A program made the position numbers and the translations under genes. A DNA stretch of 64,000 nucleotides, from assembly GCF_001292705.1 (NCBI RefSeq), contig NZ_LGAK01000004.1, positions 1-64,000 of the forward strand, read 5' to 3'. Shown piece by piece: positions 48,051 through 56,571 of this stretch. The notes beneath the pieces were generated by a model, which saw only the letters and a list, made by a program, of their open reading frames with translations, had not been told where the DNA came from and searched no databases. Every line of letters begins with the position of its first letter. Position 1 is the first letter of the stretch. The stretch comes from Marinagarivorans algicola (GTDB taxonomy: Bacteria; Pseudomonadota; Gammaproteobacteria; Pseudomonadales; Cellvibrionaceae).

Positions 48051-48154
48051 AAGCATATAATAGATAGACTGTGTCGCAGCACCAAGGTACAGCAATTTAC
48101 GCGACCCGGACAATGATATATTAGTGCCCAATTTCGGTAGCTCTTAATCGTTAC
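48051..48154 (+). repeat. Copy A of a repeated intergenic element of about 105 bp
   Basis: This stretch matches 54967-55072 in the same orientation. The core 48111-48154 aligns without gaps to 55029-55072 with 34 of 44 bases identical, including ATTAGTGCC and AATTTCGG. The flanking part aligns at lower identity with small gaps. It lies between the mnhG hairpin and the end of the minus-strand ABC transporter gene. Confidence 0.65.
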
Positions 48155-48215
48155 CGCTAGACAAGCGCCCAAACTACAAGAGTGCTACATGGCATTGAAT
48201 GTAAGTCCAATCACC

Positions 48216-50045
48216 TCAGCCTTCACCTAAAAAACCGCCGCTCTGACGCGACCAGAGCTGCGCATACAAACCGTTATTCGCCAATAGCTCTTGATGAGTG
48301 CCCTGCTCAACAATTTGACCTTTATCTAAAACAATTAAACGATCGAGTGCTGCGATCGTAGACAGTCGATGCGCGATGGCGATGACGCTTTTGCCTGCCA
48401 TTAGCTCAATAAGGTTATTTTGAATATCGGCCTCAACTTCGCTATCGAGTGCAGAAGTTGCTTCATCTAAAATTAAAATGGGTGCATTTTTAAGGAGTAC
48501 ACGCGCAATCGCAATACGCTGGCGCTGACCACCACTGAGTTTAACGCCGCGCTCGCCGACATGGGCATCAAACCCTGTGCGGCCTTGACCATCACTTAAG
48601 CCTTGAATAAAGTCATACGCTTGCGCTTTTTTAGCAGCGGCAACTACCTGCTCCATTGTCGCATTAGGCTGCCCATAGGCAATGTTATCGTAAACTGAGC
48701 GGTGCATAAGAGAAGAGTCTTGCGTCACCATACCAATATTAGCGCGTAAGCTATCTTGGGTAACATCGCGAATATCTTGTTCATCAATTAAAATTTGACC
48801 GCCTTTTATATCGTAAAAGCGTAACAGTAAATTCACCAATGTTGACTTACCGGCACCCGAACGCCCAACTAAGCCAATTTTTTCGCCAGGCTGAATCGCT
48901 AAATTAAATTGACTAATCACACCACCTTTCTCGCCATAGTCAAAATTCATCGCATTAAACGTGATGGCACCACTGTTACACTGTAGTACTTTAGCATCGG
49001 CTTTATCTTCGATGGCCAAAGGCTGGCTGAGTGTATTTATACCATCTTGCACCGTGCCTATGTTTTCAAATAGGCCACTCACCTCCCACATAATCCACTG
49101 ACTCATACCGTATAATCGCAAAATGACACCCACCGCCGCTGCAACAACACCCGCAGTAATAAAACTTAACGACCATAAGTAAAGACATAACGCCGAAACC
49201 GATACAATCAATAAGGCATTAAGCGTCCATACGCAGGTTTTAAGCAACACAGCTAAGCGCATTTGCGGGTACACTGTTTTCAAGAAATCATCCATGCTCT
49301 CACGGGCATACTCCGCTTCACGGCGGGCGTGACTGAATAATTTAACGGTATTAATATTGGTATAGGTATCGACTAAGCGACCTGTCATTTCGCTACGGGC
49401 ATTAGCCTGTCGCATAGATACCGCCTTTAAGCGTGGTAAAAAAAACTTAAGCACGCCAATATAAGCCACCAACCAAACAAGAAAAGGTATCACCAAACGT
49501 ACATCTAAGCTAGCAACCATTAATAAAATGCCGCCAAAGAATATAATAATATATAAAAATACATCCAATAGTTTCACGACGGTTTCACGTACCGCTAATG
49601 CAGTTTGCATTACCTTAGTCGCAATACGCCCTGCAAACTCATCCTGATAAAATTCCATACTTTGGCGCAATAAATAATTATGAGCCTTCCAGCGTATCGC
49701 CATAGGGTAATTGCCAAACACTCCTTGATGTAAAATAACACCATGTAAAAATACGCATAAAGGTAGCGCAAAAAGTACAATACCCGCCATAATGAATAAA
49801 TCATGCGCATGGACTGCCCATAACTCTTGTGGCGTATAACTATTTAACCAATCGACAAGCAACCCCAGCATGCGAAACAGCGACACCTCCATCAAGGCCA
49901 CACATACACTAAAAAAGGCCATAGCCCCTAAGAGCATGCCGTAACCGCGTGTAAAATACAGGCAAAAAGCGACAAACTGACTAGGTGGCTGCTTAGAGCT
50001 ATTGCTACTAAAAGGCTGGGTGATACGCTCAACAAAAGAAAACAT
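48216..50045 (-). CDS. ABC exporter, fused membrane and ATPase domains
   Basis: This 609-aa half-transporter has an N-terminal membrane domain of six helices (about 25-320) and a C-terminal ATPase with Walker A GRSGAGKS (about 394-401), signature LSGGQRQRIAIA, Walker B ILILDEATSALD and the H-loop AHRLS. It works as a dimer to export lipids, drugs or peptides; the substrate cannot be deduced. It belongs to the MsbA/MdlB-like group, and is followed on the plus side by a repeated intergenic element. Confidence 0.9.
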   Translation of the reverse strand: MFSFVERITQPFSSNSSKQPPSQFVAFCLYFTRGYGMLLGAMAFFSVCVALMEVSLFRMLGLLVDWLNSYTPQELWAVHAHDLFIMAGIVLFALPLCVFLHGVILHQGVFGNYPMAIRWKAHNYLLRQSMEFYQDEFAGRIATKVMQTALAVRETVVKLLDVFLYIIIFFGGILLMVASLDVRLVIPFLVWLVAYIGVLKFFLPRLKAVSMRQANARSEMTGRLVDTYTNINTVKLFSHARREAEYARESMDDFLKTVYPQMRLAVLLKTCVWTLNALLIVSVSALCLYLWSLSFITAGVVAAAVGVILRLYGMSQWIMWEVSGLFENIGTVQDGINTLSQPLAIEDKADAKVLQCNSGAITFNAMNFDYGEKGGVISQFNLAIQPGEKIGLVGRSGAGKSTLVNLLLRFYDIKGGQILIDEQDIRDVTQDSLRANIGMVTQDSSLMHRSVYDNIAYGQPNATMEQVVAAAKKAQAYDFIQGLSDGQGRTGFDAHVGERGVKLSGGQRQRIAIARVLLKNAPILILDEATSALDSEVEADIQNNLIELMAGKSVIAIAHRLSTIAALDRLIVLDKGQIVEQGTHQELLANNGLYAQLWSRQSGGFLGEG

Positions 50046-50070
50046 TTAAATAAATACAACCATTTTGAAA

Positions 50071-50508
50071 TTACATTTCTAATAAAAAAGTCACAGGACC
50101 ATCGTTAACAAGACTCACTTGCATGTCGGCTGCAAAAATACCCGACGCCACCTTGTTATGTTCAGCACGCAGCATTATGACAAAGCTATTAAATAAACTT
50201 TTGGCTACATGAGGTAAAGCGGCCACCGAAAAGCCAGGCCTTAAACCTTTATGAGTGTCTGCGGCTAAGGTAAATTGCGAGACTGCCAATACGCCACCTT
50301 CGATTTCTTTAACACTAAGGTTCATTTTTCCTTCGGCATCACTAAAAATACGATAATTAAGCACTTTTTGACACATACGCTCAAGCGTATGCTCAGTATC
50401 CCCTTTTTCTAAACCAATCAACAATAATAAACCTTGCCCTATTTTACCAACACACTCACCTGCTACATCAACCTCTGCCTGAGTGACACGCTGTATTAAT
50501 ACTTTCAT
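50071..50508 (-). CDS. dtd: D-aminoacyl-tRNA deacylase Dtd
   Basis: Dtd hydrolyses D-amino acids wrongly attached to tRNA. The 145-aa protein shows the family motifs SQFTLAADTHKGLRPGF (active-site SQFTL) and the cross-subunit motif NDGPVTFLLEM (NxGPVT). AAGGG precedes the ATG. It lies 25 bases upstream of the ABC exporter gene. Confidence 0.96.
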   Translation of the reverse strand: MKVLIQRVTQAEVDVAGECVGKIGQGLLLLIGLEKGDTEHTLERMCQKVLNYRIFSDAEGKMNLSVKEIEGGVLAVSQFTLAADTHKGLRPGFSVAALPHVAKSLFNSFVIMLRAEHNKVASGIFAADMQVSLVNDGPVTFLLEM

Positions 50509-50557
50509 AAAATGCCCTTTTTGATGATTTACGTGCTAGTTTTTATTCATAACACAA

Positions 50558-51886
50558 TCAAGATCGAACTTGTTGAGCGGTCAGCCAATCTATAGCACCA
50601 GGTGAATTAATCCACAATAAACGGTTATGCATCACATACAACGCCGCTTCATTTTCATCTCCCAAACCATAATACTCTGGCGGCTTTTTAGGTAATGCCA
50701 TTTTACCCACTAGCATAAGAGCGATAAATTCATTGGACTCAACGGCTTCCTTTAAACCTATAGCCGCTTTAGGGCTATCACCATATTTAATAAATAATGC
50801 CAACGCTTTTGTAAATAACATCATTGCACCAGCATCATCTTTAAATTGCTCAATGAGTTTTAAAGCATCATCGGCCCGGCGTAATTCCAGATACAGGTCG
50901 GCCAACAAATAGCGTGCGCCTAGATTATCTTCTTTACATAGGCTTAAACTTTTTTCATAACACTCAACGGCTTTTTCTCGCTGCATAGCGACTTTATATA
51001 CTTCGGCCAAAGCCGTTAATGTACGCATATAAGTGCGCGTTTCTATCAACCCCCAAAAATACCCTTTATTGTCAACAAAAAAGTCTTCGCCAAGGGCTTT
51101 CTCGGCATATTTCAATAACGCCTCTACATTTTTAATTCGCTCAGATTTATTCCCCATCATGACACTAGGCAATAAATCATCAATGCAATCATTAATGTCG
51201 GCTTCATCGGTTAATGTAGCAAAATAACCGTGAATATTACCTATAGGTGCACTCGAATCAATACGATGATACTCTTCTTGATGATCATAATCCGAGGTTG
51301 TCTGCGTGAGCATTTGCGAAGATAGTGTAATATCGCGAATTAATTTAGGCAGGTCGCTACGCAAGCGTACCAACAAATCAATGCAGCCAGCTTCATTGAT
51401 TTTGCATTCATTGAGCTCGCTAAAAAAATCAATGGCGAAATCTTTATCTAATAAAGGGTATACATTTTCACCAATACGAGCCAGTAAATAGGAAGAATTT
51501 TCATCTTCAACTAAATCTCCGTCTTCTATCATGACCTCAACAATACGACAAGCCATATGCACACCGCTTGCCCACTGAAATAACTTATTTGATTTTTTGT
51601 AATTTGCTGACAAGCTTGACTTATCGACACTACAACCTGCCGAAAACCTAAAGCGCTCCATCAGAATATCGTTACTTAGCTGCAGCGCATAAGCACCAAG
51701 CAATGCATTTTCATCTTTATTTAATGCGTTTTCGGGTAAGTCTAAAAAAGCTTCATAGCGGCTATGCTCGCGAAATAAATCAAGCCAAACCAAACCCAAG
51801 ACAAAGCCTTTAAAGTATTCAATATCCCAACCGTGCTTTTTTAGTAAAACACCGACTTGTCGAACCAATGTTGGCTTAGCGGCCAT
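50558..51886 (-). CDS. Unknown protein with TPR-like repeats
   Basis: This 442-aa soluble, acidic, helical protein has at least one clear TPR-like pair (about 275-345: TYMRTLTALAEVYKVAMQRE and ARYLLADLYLELRRADDALKL). The C-terminal part contains PKKPPEYYGLGDENEAALYVM, a pattern I associate with a family sometimes named after ST7, but I am not certain. No signal peptide is seen. The start has AAGGA. It lies between dtd and glgA on the same strand. I assign no function. Confidence 0.72.
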   Translation of the reverse strand: MAAKPTLVRQVGVLLKKHGWDIEYFKGFVLGLVWLDLFREHSRYEAFLDLPENALNKDENALLGAYALQLSNDILMERFRFSAGCSVDKSSLSANYKKSNKLFQWASGVHMACRIVEVMIEDGDLVEDENSSYLLARIGENVYPLLDKDFAIDFFSELNECKINEAGCIDLLVRLRSDLPKLIRDITLSSQMLTQTTSDYDHQEEYHRIDSSAPIGNIHGYFATLTDEADINDCIDDLLPSVMMGNKSERIKNVEALLKYAEKALGEDFFVDNKGYFWGLIETRTYMRTLTALAEVYKVAMQREKAVECYEKSLSLCKEDNLGARYLLADLYLELRRADDALKLIEQFKDDAGAMMLFTKALALFIKYGDSPKAAIGLKEAVESNEFIALMLVGKMALPKKPPEYYGLGDENEAALYVMHNRLLWINSPGAIDWLTAQQVRS

Positions 51887-51942
51887 GCTTAATCCTTAAT
51901 AAAAAAATATATATGTATAAACAGATAATATTTATACTATTG

Positions 51943-53508
51943 TTATGAATATAGAAATTGTATGTACTGCTGTGCAGCATCACTCCACAAAAAGCGCTGC
52001 TGACTCGCTTTTTTAACCATTGTAGCGTGCTTAGTGGGATGCTTTTTGTAGTTTGTCAACGCTAACGCAAAAGTGGAAATTAAATTTTCTGATTGCTCTT
52101 GAATGGTGTCACCTTTAAAGCTGTAGCCTGTAACACCATTAATCACTGTATCTCTTAAGCCACCCACCGAATGGACCAAACAAGGCTGCCCGGCACGCAT
52201 TGCAAGCATTTGACTAATACCGCAAGGCTCAAAAGAGCTCGGCATTAAAAATAAGTCTCCAGAATTATAAAGCAGATCAGAGACCGCTGTGGAGTACCCC
52301 TGCAAATAAATAAAGTTTTGATGACTCCCTGCCATTGCGAGCAATTGCTGTTGTTGCACTTCATTACCAGAGCCTAGAAATACAAACATACCTTTATCGC
52401 CAAGTTCATCGAGTAGGTGCTGCAAAACTGTGCGCCCATCAGTATGTCGCTCAAATAATAGACGTACTTTTTGGCTCGTAATACGGCCTACAGAGGTCAC
52501 TAAAATACCTCTATCTTTTTTAGCGCTCCATCGCTGTAAGCGCTGCTGGGCAATCCAATGGCAGCTTTGCATGAGTGTCGCGCTTGAGGCCCAAACCATT
52601 AATGCATCCTCGAGCGCTGGTATCAAGCGTGTTTTAGGTACTTTAGTGTAGGTTGCGTTTTGTGGATACTCACAACCATTAAGCACTCCGACTAAGCGAC
52701 CTTGCTCACGCGCCATAATAAGATCATTTTCTAGCCCTTCACCACCGTACACTCCTTGGGGTACATTGCTTCTACGAGTAATTTCTTGCGCGTAGGTTGG
52801 CGATACCGCATGAACTTTATTCGCTAGATTAATCCCTGCGCGCATAGGGTTGATGCAGTGTACCGCGCGAGTATCACAAATTAAATGCGGGCTATAGTGC
52901 AAATGAGGAAACCACGCTTCGAAAGAAGAGTCATCACCTTTAAAAGGGCGCACACCCTGTAAAGATAAATTATGAATAGTGTAAGTCGTATGTATAGCTT
53001 TTAAGCTGATTAGGCTTGGGTCGTATTCACGTAATACTAATAATAACGCGGCATGCCAGTCATGCAAATGCACCACATCCAGCTCACCAAAACCACCACT
53101 AGCAATAATTTGCCCAACCGCTGCACAAAAAAAGGCATATTTAGAGGCATCAGTGGCAAAAGGGCGATCGCCTGCATCGTTGCAATACACACTACCATCG
53201 CCACGAGGGGCAAATCGCGGATTACCCAAAGCCCAATAAGTGACGTTATTATGTCGATGGTTAATAGGCTCCAGTTGATACAATGCTACGCGTTCGGTCT
53301 GATTAGCAAACTGCAACTGAAAATGGCCACGCAATTGCGCCGATGGCATCACAGCAAAATGACCATAATCCGGTAATACCACTTGTAGCTGGCAACCTTG
53401 CTCAGCAAGCGCTAAAGGAATATCTCGTACCACATCACCAATACCACCTACTTTTGCATGGGGTAAGGCGTCGTTTTCCGCCGCCACCATTAAAATACGC
53501 TTGCTCAC
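51943..53508 (-). CDS. glgA: Glycogen synthase GlgA
   Basis: GlgA (GT5 family) adds glucose from ADP-glucose to the non-reducing ends of glycogen. The 521-aa protein has KVGG (19-22, the KXGG ADP-glucose loop), a central HDWHAALL, and the C-terminal SSFEPCGISQMLAMRAGQP motif with the catalytic Glu. Three starts are possible (53568, 53535, 53508). The GTG at 53508 has GGAGG at normal spacing and gives the family-like N-terminus MSKRILMVAAEND, so I chose it. It is separated from glgC by purC on the other strand. Confidence 0.95.
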   Translation of the reverse strand: MSKRILMVAAENDALPHAKVGGIGDVVRDIPLALAEQGCQLQVVLPDYGHFAVMPSAQLRGHFQLQFANQTERVALYQLEPINHRHNNVTYWALGNPRFAPRGDGSVYCNDAGDRPFATDASKYAFFCAAVGQIIASGGFGELDVVHLHDWHAALLLVLREYDPSLISLKAIHTTYTIHNLSLQGVRPFKGDDSSFEAWFPHLHYSPHLICDTRAVHCINPMRAGINLANKVHAVSPTYAQEITRRSNVPQGVYGGEGLENDLIMAREQGRLVGVLNGCEYPQNATYTKVPKTRLIPALEDALMVWASSATLMQSCHWIAQQRLQRWSAKKDRGILVTSVGRITSQKVRLLFERHTDGRTVLQHLLDELGDKGMFVFLGSGNEVQQQQLLAMAGSHQNFIYLQGYSTAVSDLLYNSGDLFLMPSSFEPCGISQMLAMRAGQPCLVHSVGGLRDTVINGVTGYSFKGDTIQEQSENLISTFALALTNYKKHPTKHATMVKKASQQRFLWSDAAQQYIQFLYS

Positions 53509-53689
53509 AGACCTTGGCCCTCCGATTAACTGCATTGTAAATTTATTTATCGCGGCTGTGCCTAGCACTTAAACCCGTATTATTTTTTATGGCTAAAGCA
53601 GCGCCATACGCAGCCTAGAACCATAGCATAAATTCACCCTTCGCCAGAATAGCCAAGCCAGCTTAACTCATCGCAGGTATAGACATAAA

Positions 53690-53718
53690 TTGTTGAAACA
53701 GGGACCAACTGTTATTAT
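53690..53718 (+). promoter_or_regulatory. Sigma-70 promoter candidate for purC
   Basis: TATTAT (53713-53718) lies 17 bases after TTGTTG (53690-53695) and 38 bases before the purC start codon. The -10 is good, the -35 weak. I see no PurR-type operator. Confidence 0.4.
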
Positions 53719-53756
53719 CTGCTTCTCGATTTCAATTATTTTGCCTTAGGTTTTTT

Positions 53757-54860
53757 ATGTCTCTTGCCTCTCAAGTGCTGGCCGTCAATGACGACCTGCC
53801 CATCAAAACTTCCAGCCGCGTACATAGCGGTAAAGTGCGCTCAGTGTATTGGTTGGATACACAAGAAAGCCGTCGCTTAATTACCGAGAAAGGCTATGCG
53901 CTACACCCAGATACGCCGCTAGCAGTTATGGTAATTAGCGACCGTATTTCAGCCTTTGACTGCATTTGGCAAGGCGAAGAAGGTTTGGCGGGTGTGCCAG
54001 GCAAAGGCGCCGCACTCAACGCTATTGCTAATCATTGGTTTAAAACCTTCAAAGAGCAAGGCCTAGCCAATAGTCATATCGTTGATATTCCGCACCCTTT
54101 TGTGTGGATTGTACAAAAGGCAACCCCCGTCATGATCGAAGCCATTTGCCGACAATATATTACCGGAAGCATGTGGCGCGCCTACGCCCAAGGCGAACGA
54201 GATTTTTGCGGTATCACACTGCCAGAGGGCTTACAAAAAGATCAAAAATTACCCGAACTACTCATGACACCCTCAACAAAAGGGATTTTAAAAGGAATAC
54301 CCGGTATCCCCGAGGCTGATGACGTTAACATTACACGCAAAAATATAGAAGATAACTTTCAAGCCTTTAATTTTAAGCGCTATAGCGATATTGCCAAATA
54401 CGAGCACTTATTAAAACAAGGCTTTGATGTCATAGGACAACAACTGGCTAATCTTAATCAAATTTTTGTCGATACCAAATTTGAGTTTGGCTATGTCAAA
54501 AATCAAGACGGCGAAGATGAACTGATCTATATGGATGAGGTAGGCACGCCCGACTCCTCACGTATCTGGGAAGGCAGTGCTTATGCTAAAGGGAACATTG
54601 TAGAGCGTAGTAAAGAATCATTCCGTCAATTTTTATTAAACCACTTCCCCGATCCAGATATTTTACTGAATAAAAACCGAATGCCTGAACGTATCGCATT
54701 AGCCAAACATAATCTTTTACCGACTCAAACCATCATGGATATTTCTCGCACTTATTTAGACATCGCCGAGAAAATCATTGGTCAGACTATCGTGTTACCC
54801 AGCAATCCTAAGGCTGAGATTATTGATATTCTAAACAGCCAATATCAGCTAATACAATAA
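53757..54860 (+). CDS. purC: SAICAR synthase PurC (long form)
   Basis: PurC condenses CAIR with aspartate in step seven/eight of purine synthesis. The 367-aa protein is the long form found in some gammaproteobacteria (the E. coli type has about 237 aa). It contains [10 protein letters not shown], the ATP loop, and the conserved DTKFEFG and [10 protein letters not shown](I/Y)W segments with catalytic acids. It is alone on the plus strand inside the glycogen cluster, probably monocistronic, and separated from glgC by a bidirectional terminator. Confidence 0.97.
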   Translation: MSLASQVLAVNDDLPIKTSSRVHSGKVRSVYWLDTQESRRLITEKGYALHPDTPLAVMVISDRISAFDCIWQGEEGLAGVPGKGAALNAIANHWFKTFKEQGLANSHIVDIPHPFVWIVQKATPVMIEAICRQYITGSMWRAYAQGERDFCGITLPEGLQKDQKLPELLMTPSTKGILKGIPGIPEADDVNITRKNIEDNFQAFNFKRYSDIAKYEHLLKQGFDVIGQQLANLNQIFVDTKFEFGYVKNQDGEDELIYMDEVGTPDSSRIWEGSAYAKGNIVERSKESFRQFLLNHFPDPDILLNKNRMPERIALAKHNLLPTQTIMDISRTYLDIAEKIIGQTIVLPSNPKAEIIDILNSQYQLIQ

Positions 54861-54966
54861 CAAATAACTATTTAGCCAAACTGATGGATTATTTTCTGGG
54901 TATTTAAACGTCGGAGCGATTAAATACCCAGCATGGATGTATGGGGGTAAACTTTGCACCTTTAAT

Positions 54967-55072
54967 AAGGATATGCAAGATCAGACTTTGCAAAAGCACA
55001 AAGTTGCAGATAGCTTGAGCGCTCCAGATAATGATTCATTAGTGCCAAATTTCGGCAGCTATGAGCAGTTAC
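54967..55072 (+). repeat. Copy B of a repeated intergenic element of about 105 bp
   Basis: This copy matches 48051-48154. The core 55029-55072 shares 34 of 44 bases with 48111-48154 without gaps. It ends immediately before the purC/glgC terminator, so both copies lie in convergent gaps downstream of plus-strand genes. Confidence 0.65.
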
Positions 55073-55073
55073 T

Positions 55074-55101
55074 AAAAAAGCTCACTTAGGCGAGCTTTTT
55101 T
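55074..55101. terminator. Bidirectional terminator between purC and glgC
   Basis: AAAAAAGCTC (55074-55083) pairs with GAGCTTTTTT (55092-55101) around an 8-base loop. A and T runs flank it on both sides, so it can stop purC (plus) and glgC (minus) transcription. Confidence 0.85.
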
Positions 55102-55113
55102 ATCACGGATATT

Positions 55114-56391
55114 TTATTTAAGTAGCTGTCTAGCACCGCCACGCTGGCCTAACATTTCAGGTGTTACCAATACCACACCTTTAGCCGTAACACGAAAGCC
55201 ATTGGCTTTATCTTGCTCATGATCATAGCCAATCACCATATTTTCTGGAATAACACATTGACGGTCAATAATTGCTTTTTTGATTTTTGCGCCGCGATGA
55301 ATTTCTACTTCGGGCAAAATCACAGACTCTTCTATGTCAGCATATGAATGCACATGAACATCCGAAAACAATAAGGATTTCTTAAGCTTGCCACCCGATA
55401 TAATGCAGCCACCGCTAACCATAGAATCTACAGCATAGCCACGACGATCTTCATCATCAAATACAAATTTAGCCGGTGGTAACTGTGTTTGATATGTCCA
55501 GATAGGCCATTGGTGATTGTACAGATTTAGCGCCGGCGTAGGCGAAATCAACTCCATGTTAGCGGCCCAAAACGAATCGAGCGTGCCCACATCACGCCAG
55601 TAAGCGCGGCCACCGTCATTACTCCTAAAGCGATATGCAAAAACATCAGCATGGTTGATAATTGACGGGATGATATCTTTACCAAAATCATGCTCTGAAT
55701 TTTCTTCATTAGAATCTTTTTCGAGTAGATCCAACAAAAACTCAGTATCAAAAATATAATTCCCCATCGAGGCTAAACACTGCGTGGCATCTTCTGGAAT
55801 TGGTGTTGGCTTTTCGGGTTTTTCTTCAAAACCTAATACGCGGTCTTTATCATCAACCGACATCACACCAAACGCTCCTGCAGCCTCCTCAATAGGAAAT
55901 TCAATGCAAGACACTGTAAGCTGAGCTTCATTTTCGACATGGTACGCCAGCATGTTACCGTAATCCATTTGGTAAACATGATCGCCAGAAAGTACCATAA
56001 CGTACTTACAACCGGAGGCTCGAATAATATCGGTATTTTGATAGAGTGCATCAGCTGTCCCTTGATACCAGTTTGGGGAGTTGCGCTGTGACGCAGGAAG
56101 CACATCAACATATTCACCTAATTCGCGCTTAAAATGACTCCAGCCTACCTGAATATGGCGAATTAGCGAATGAGCCTTATATTGTGTTAGCACACCAATT
56201 TTACGAATTCCTGAGTTCACACAATTTGACAATGGGAAATCAATAATTCTAAATTTACCGCCAAAATACAGTGCCGGTTTTGCTCGCCAATCGGTAAGCT
56301 CGTACAAGCGACTACCACGGCCACCAGCCAATACTAATGCCAAGGTGTCTTTCGTTAACCGGCTTACATAACGCGGGTTTGGGTGTTCCAT
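55114..56391 (-). CDS. glgC: Glucose-1-phosphate adenylyltransferase GlgC
   Basis: GlgC makes ADP-glucose from ATP and glucose-1-phosphate and controls glycogen synthesis. The 425-aa protein has the nucleotide loop [29 protein letters not shown], and the substrate segment FEEKPEKP. The C-terminal left-handed beta-helix contains [12 protein letters not shown] and the conserved terminal region. It is homotetrameric and probably activated by fructose-1,6-bisphosphate, as is usual for the family. GGAG precedes the ATG. Confidence 0.97.
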   Translation of the reverse strand: MEHPNPRYVSRLTKDTLALVLAGGRGSRLYELTDWRAKPALYFGGKFRIIDFPLSNCVNSGIRKIGVLTQYKAHSLIRHIQVGWSHFKRELGEYVDVLPASQRNSPNWYQGTADALYQNTDIIRASGCKYVMVLSGDHVYQMDYGNMLAYHVENEAQLTVSCIEFPIEEAAGAFGVMSVDDKDRVLGFEEKPEKPTPIPEDATQCLASMGNYIFDTEFLLDLLEKDSNEENSEHDFGKDIIPSIINHADVFAYRFRSNDGGRAYWRDVGTLDSFWAANMELISPTPALNLYNHQWPIWTYQTQLPPAKFVFDDEDRRGYAVDSMVSGGCIISGGKLKKSLLFSDVHVHSYADIEESVILPEVEIHRGAKIKKAIIDRQCVIPENMVIGYDHEQDKANGFRVTAKGVVLVTPEMLGQRGGARQLLK

Positions 56392-56571
56392 GTTTACTCC
56401 AAATGAAATCGTTTTAATTAATTATTGTTGAATACTATTTTTATGAGCCGGCCTAGCCTAGATACTGGTATGCTTTATAAGCTCCCTTTAATTGACCGAG
56501 GAATCAATTATATTCAGCGTTGAGCTGGACCCTGTTAAACCTGAATTCACGCTTTCGTTTAAGGCTTTAAC

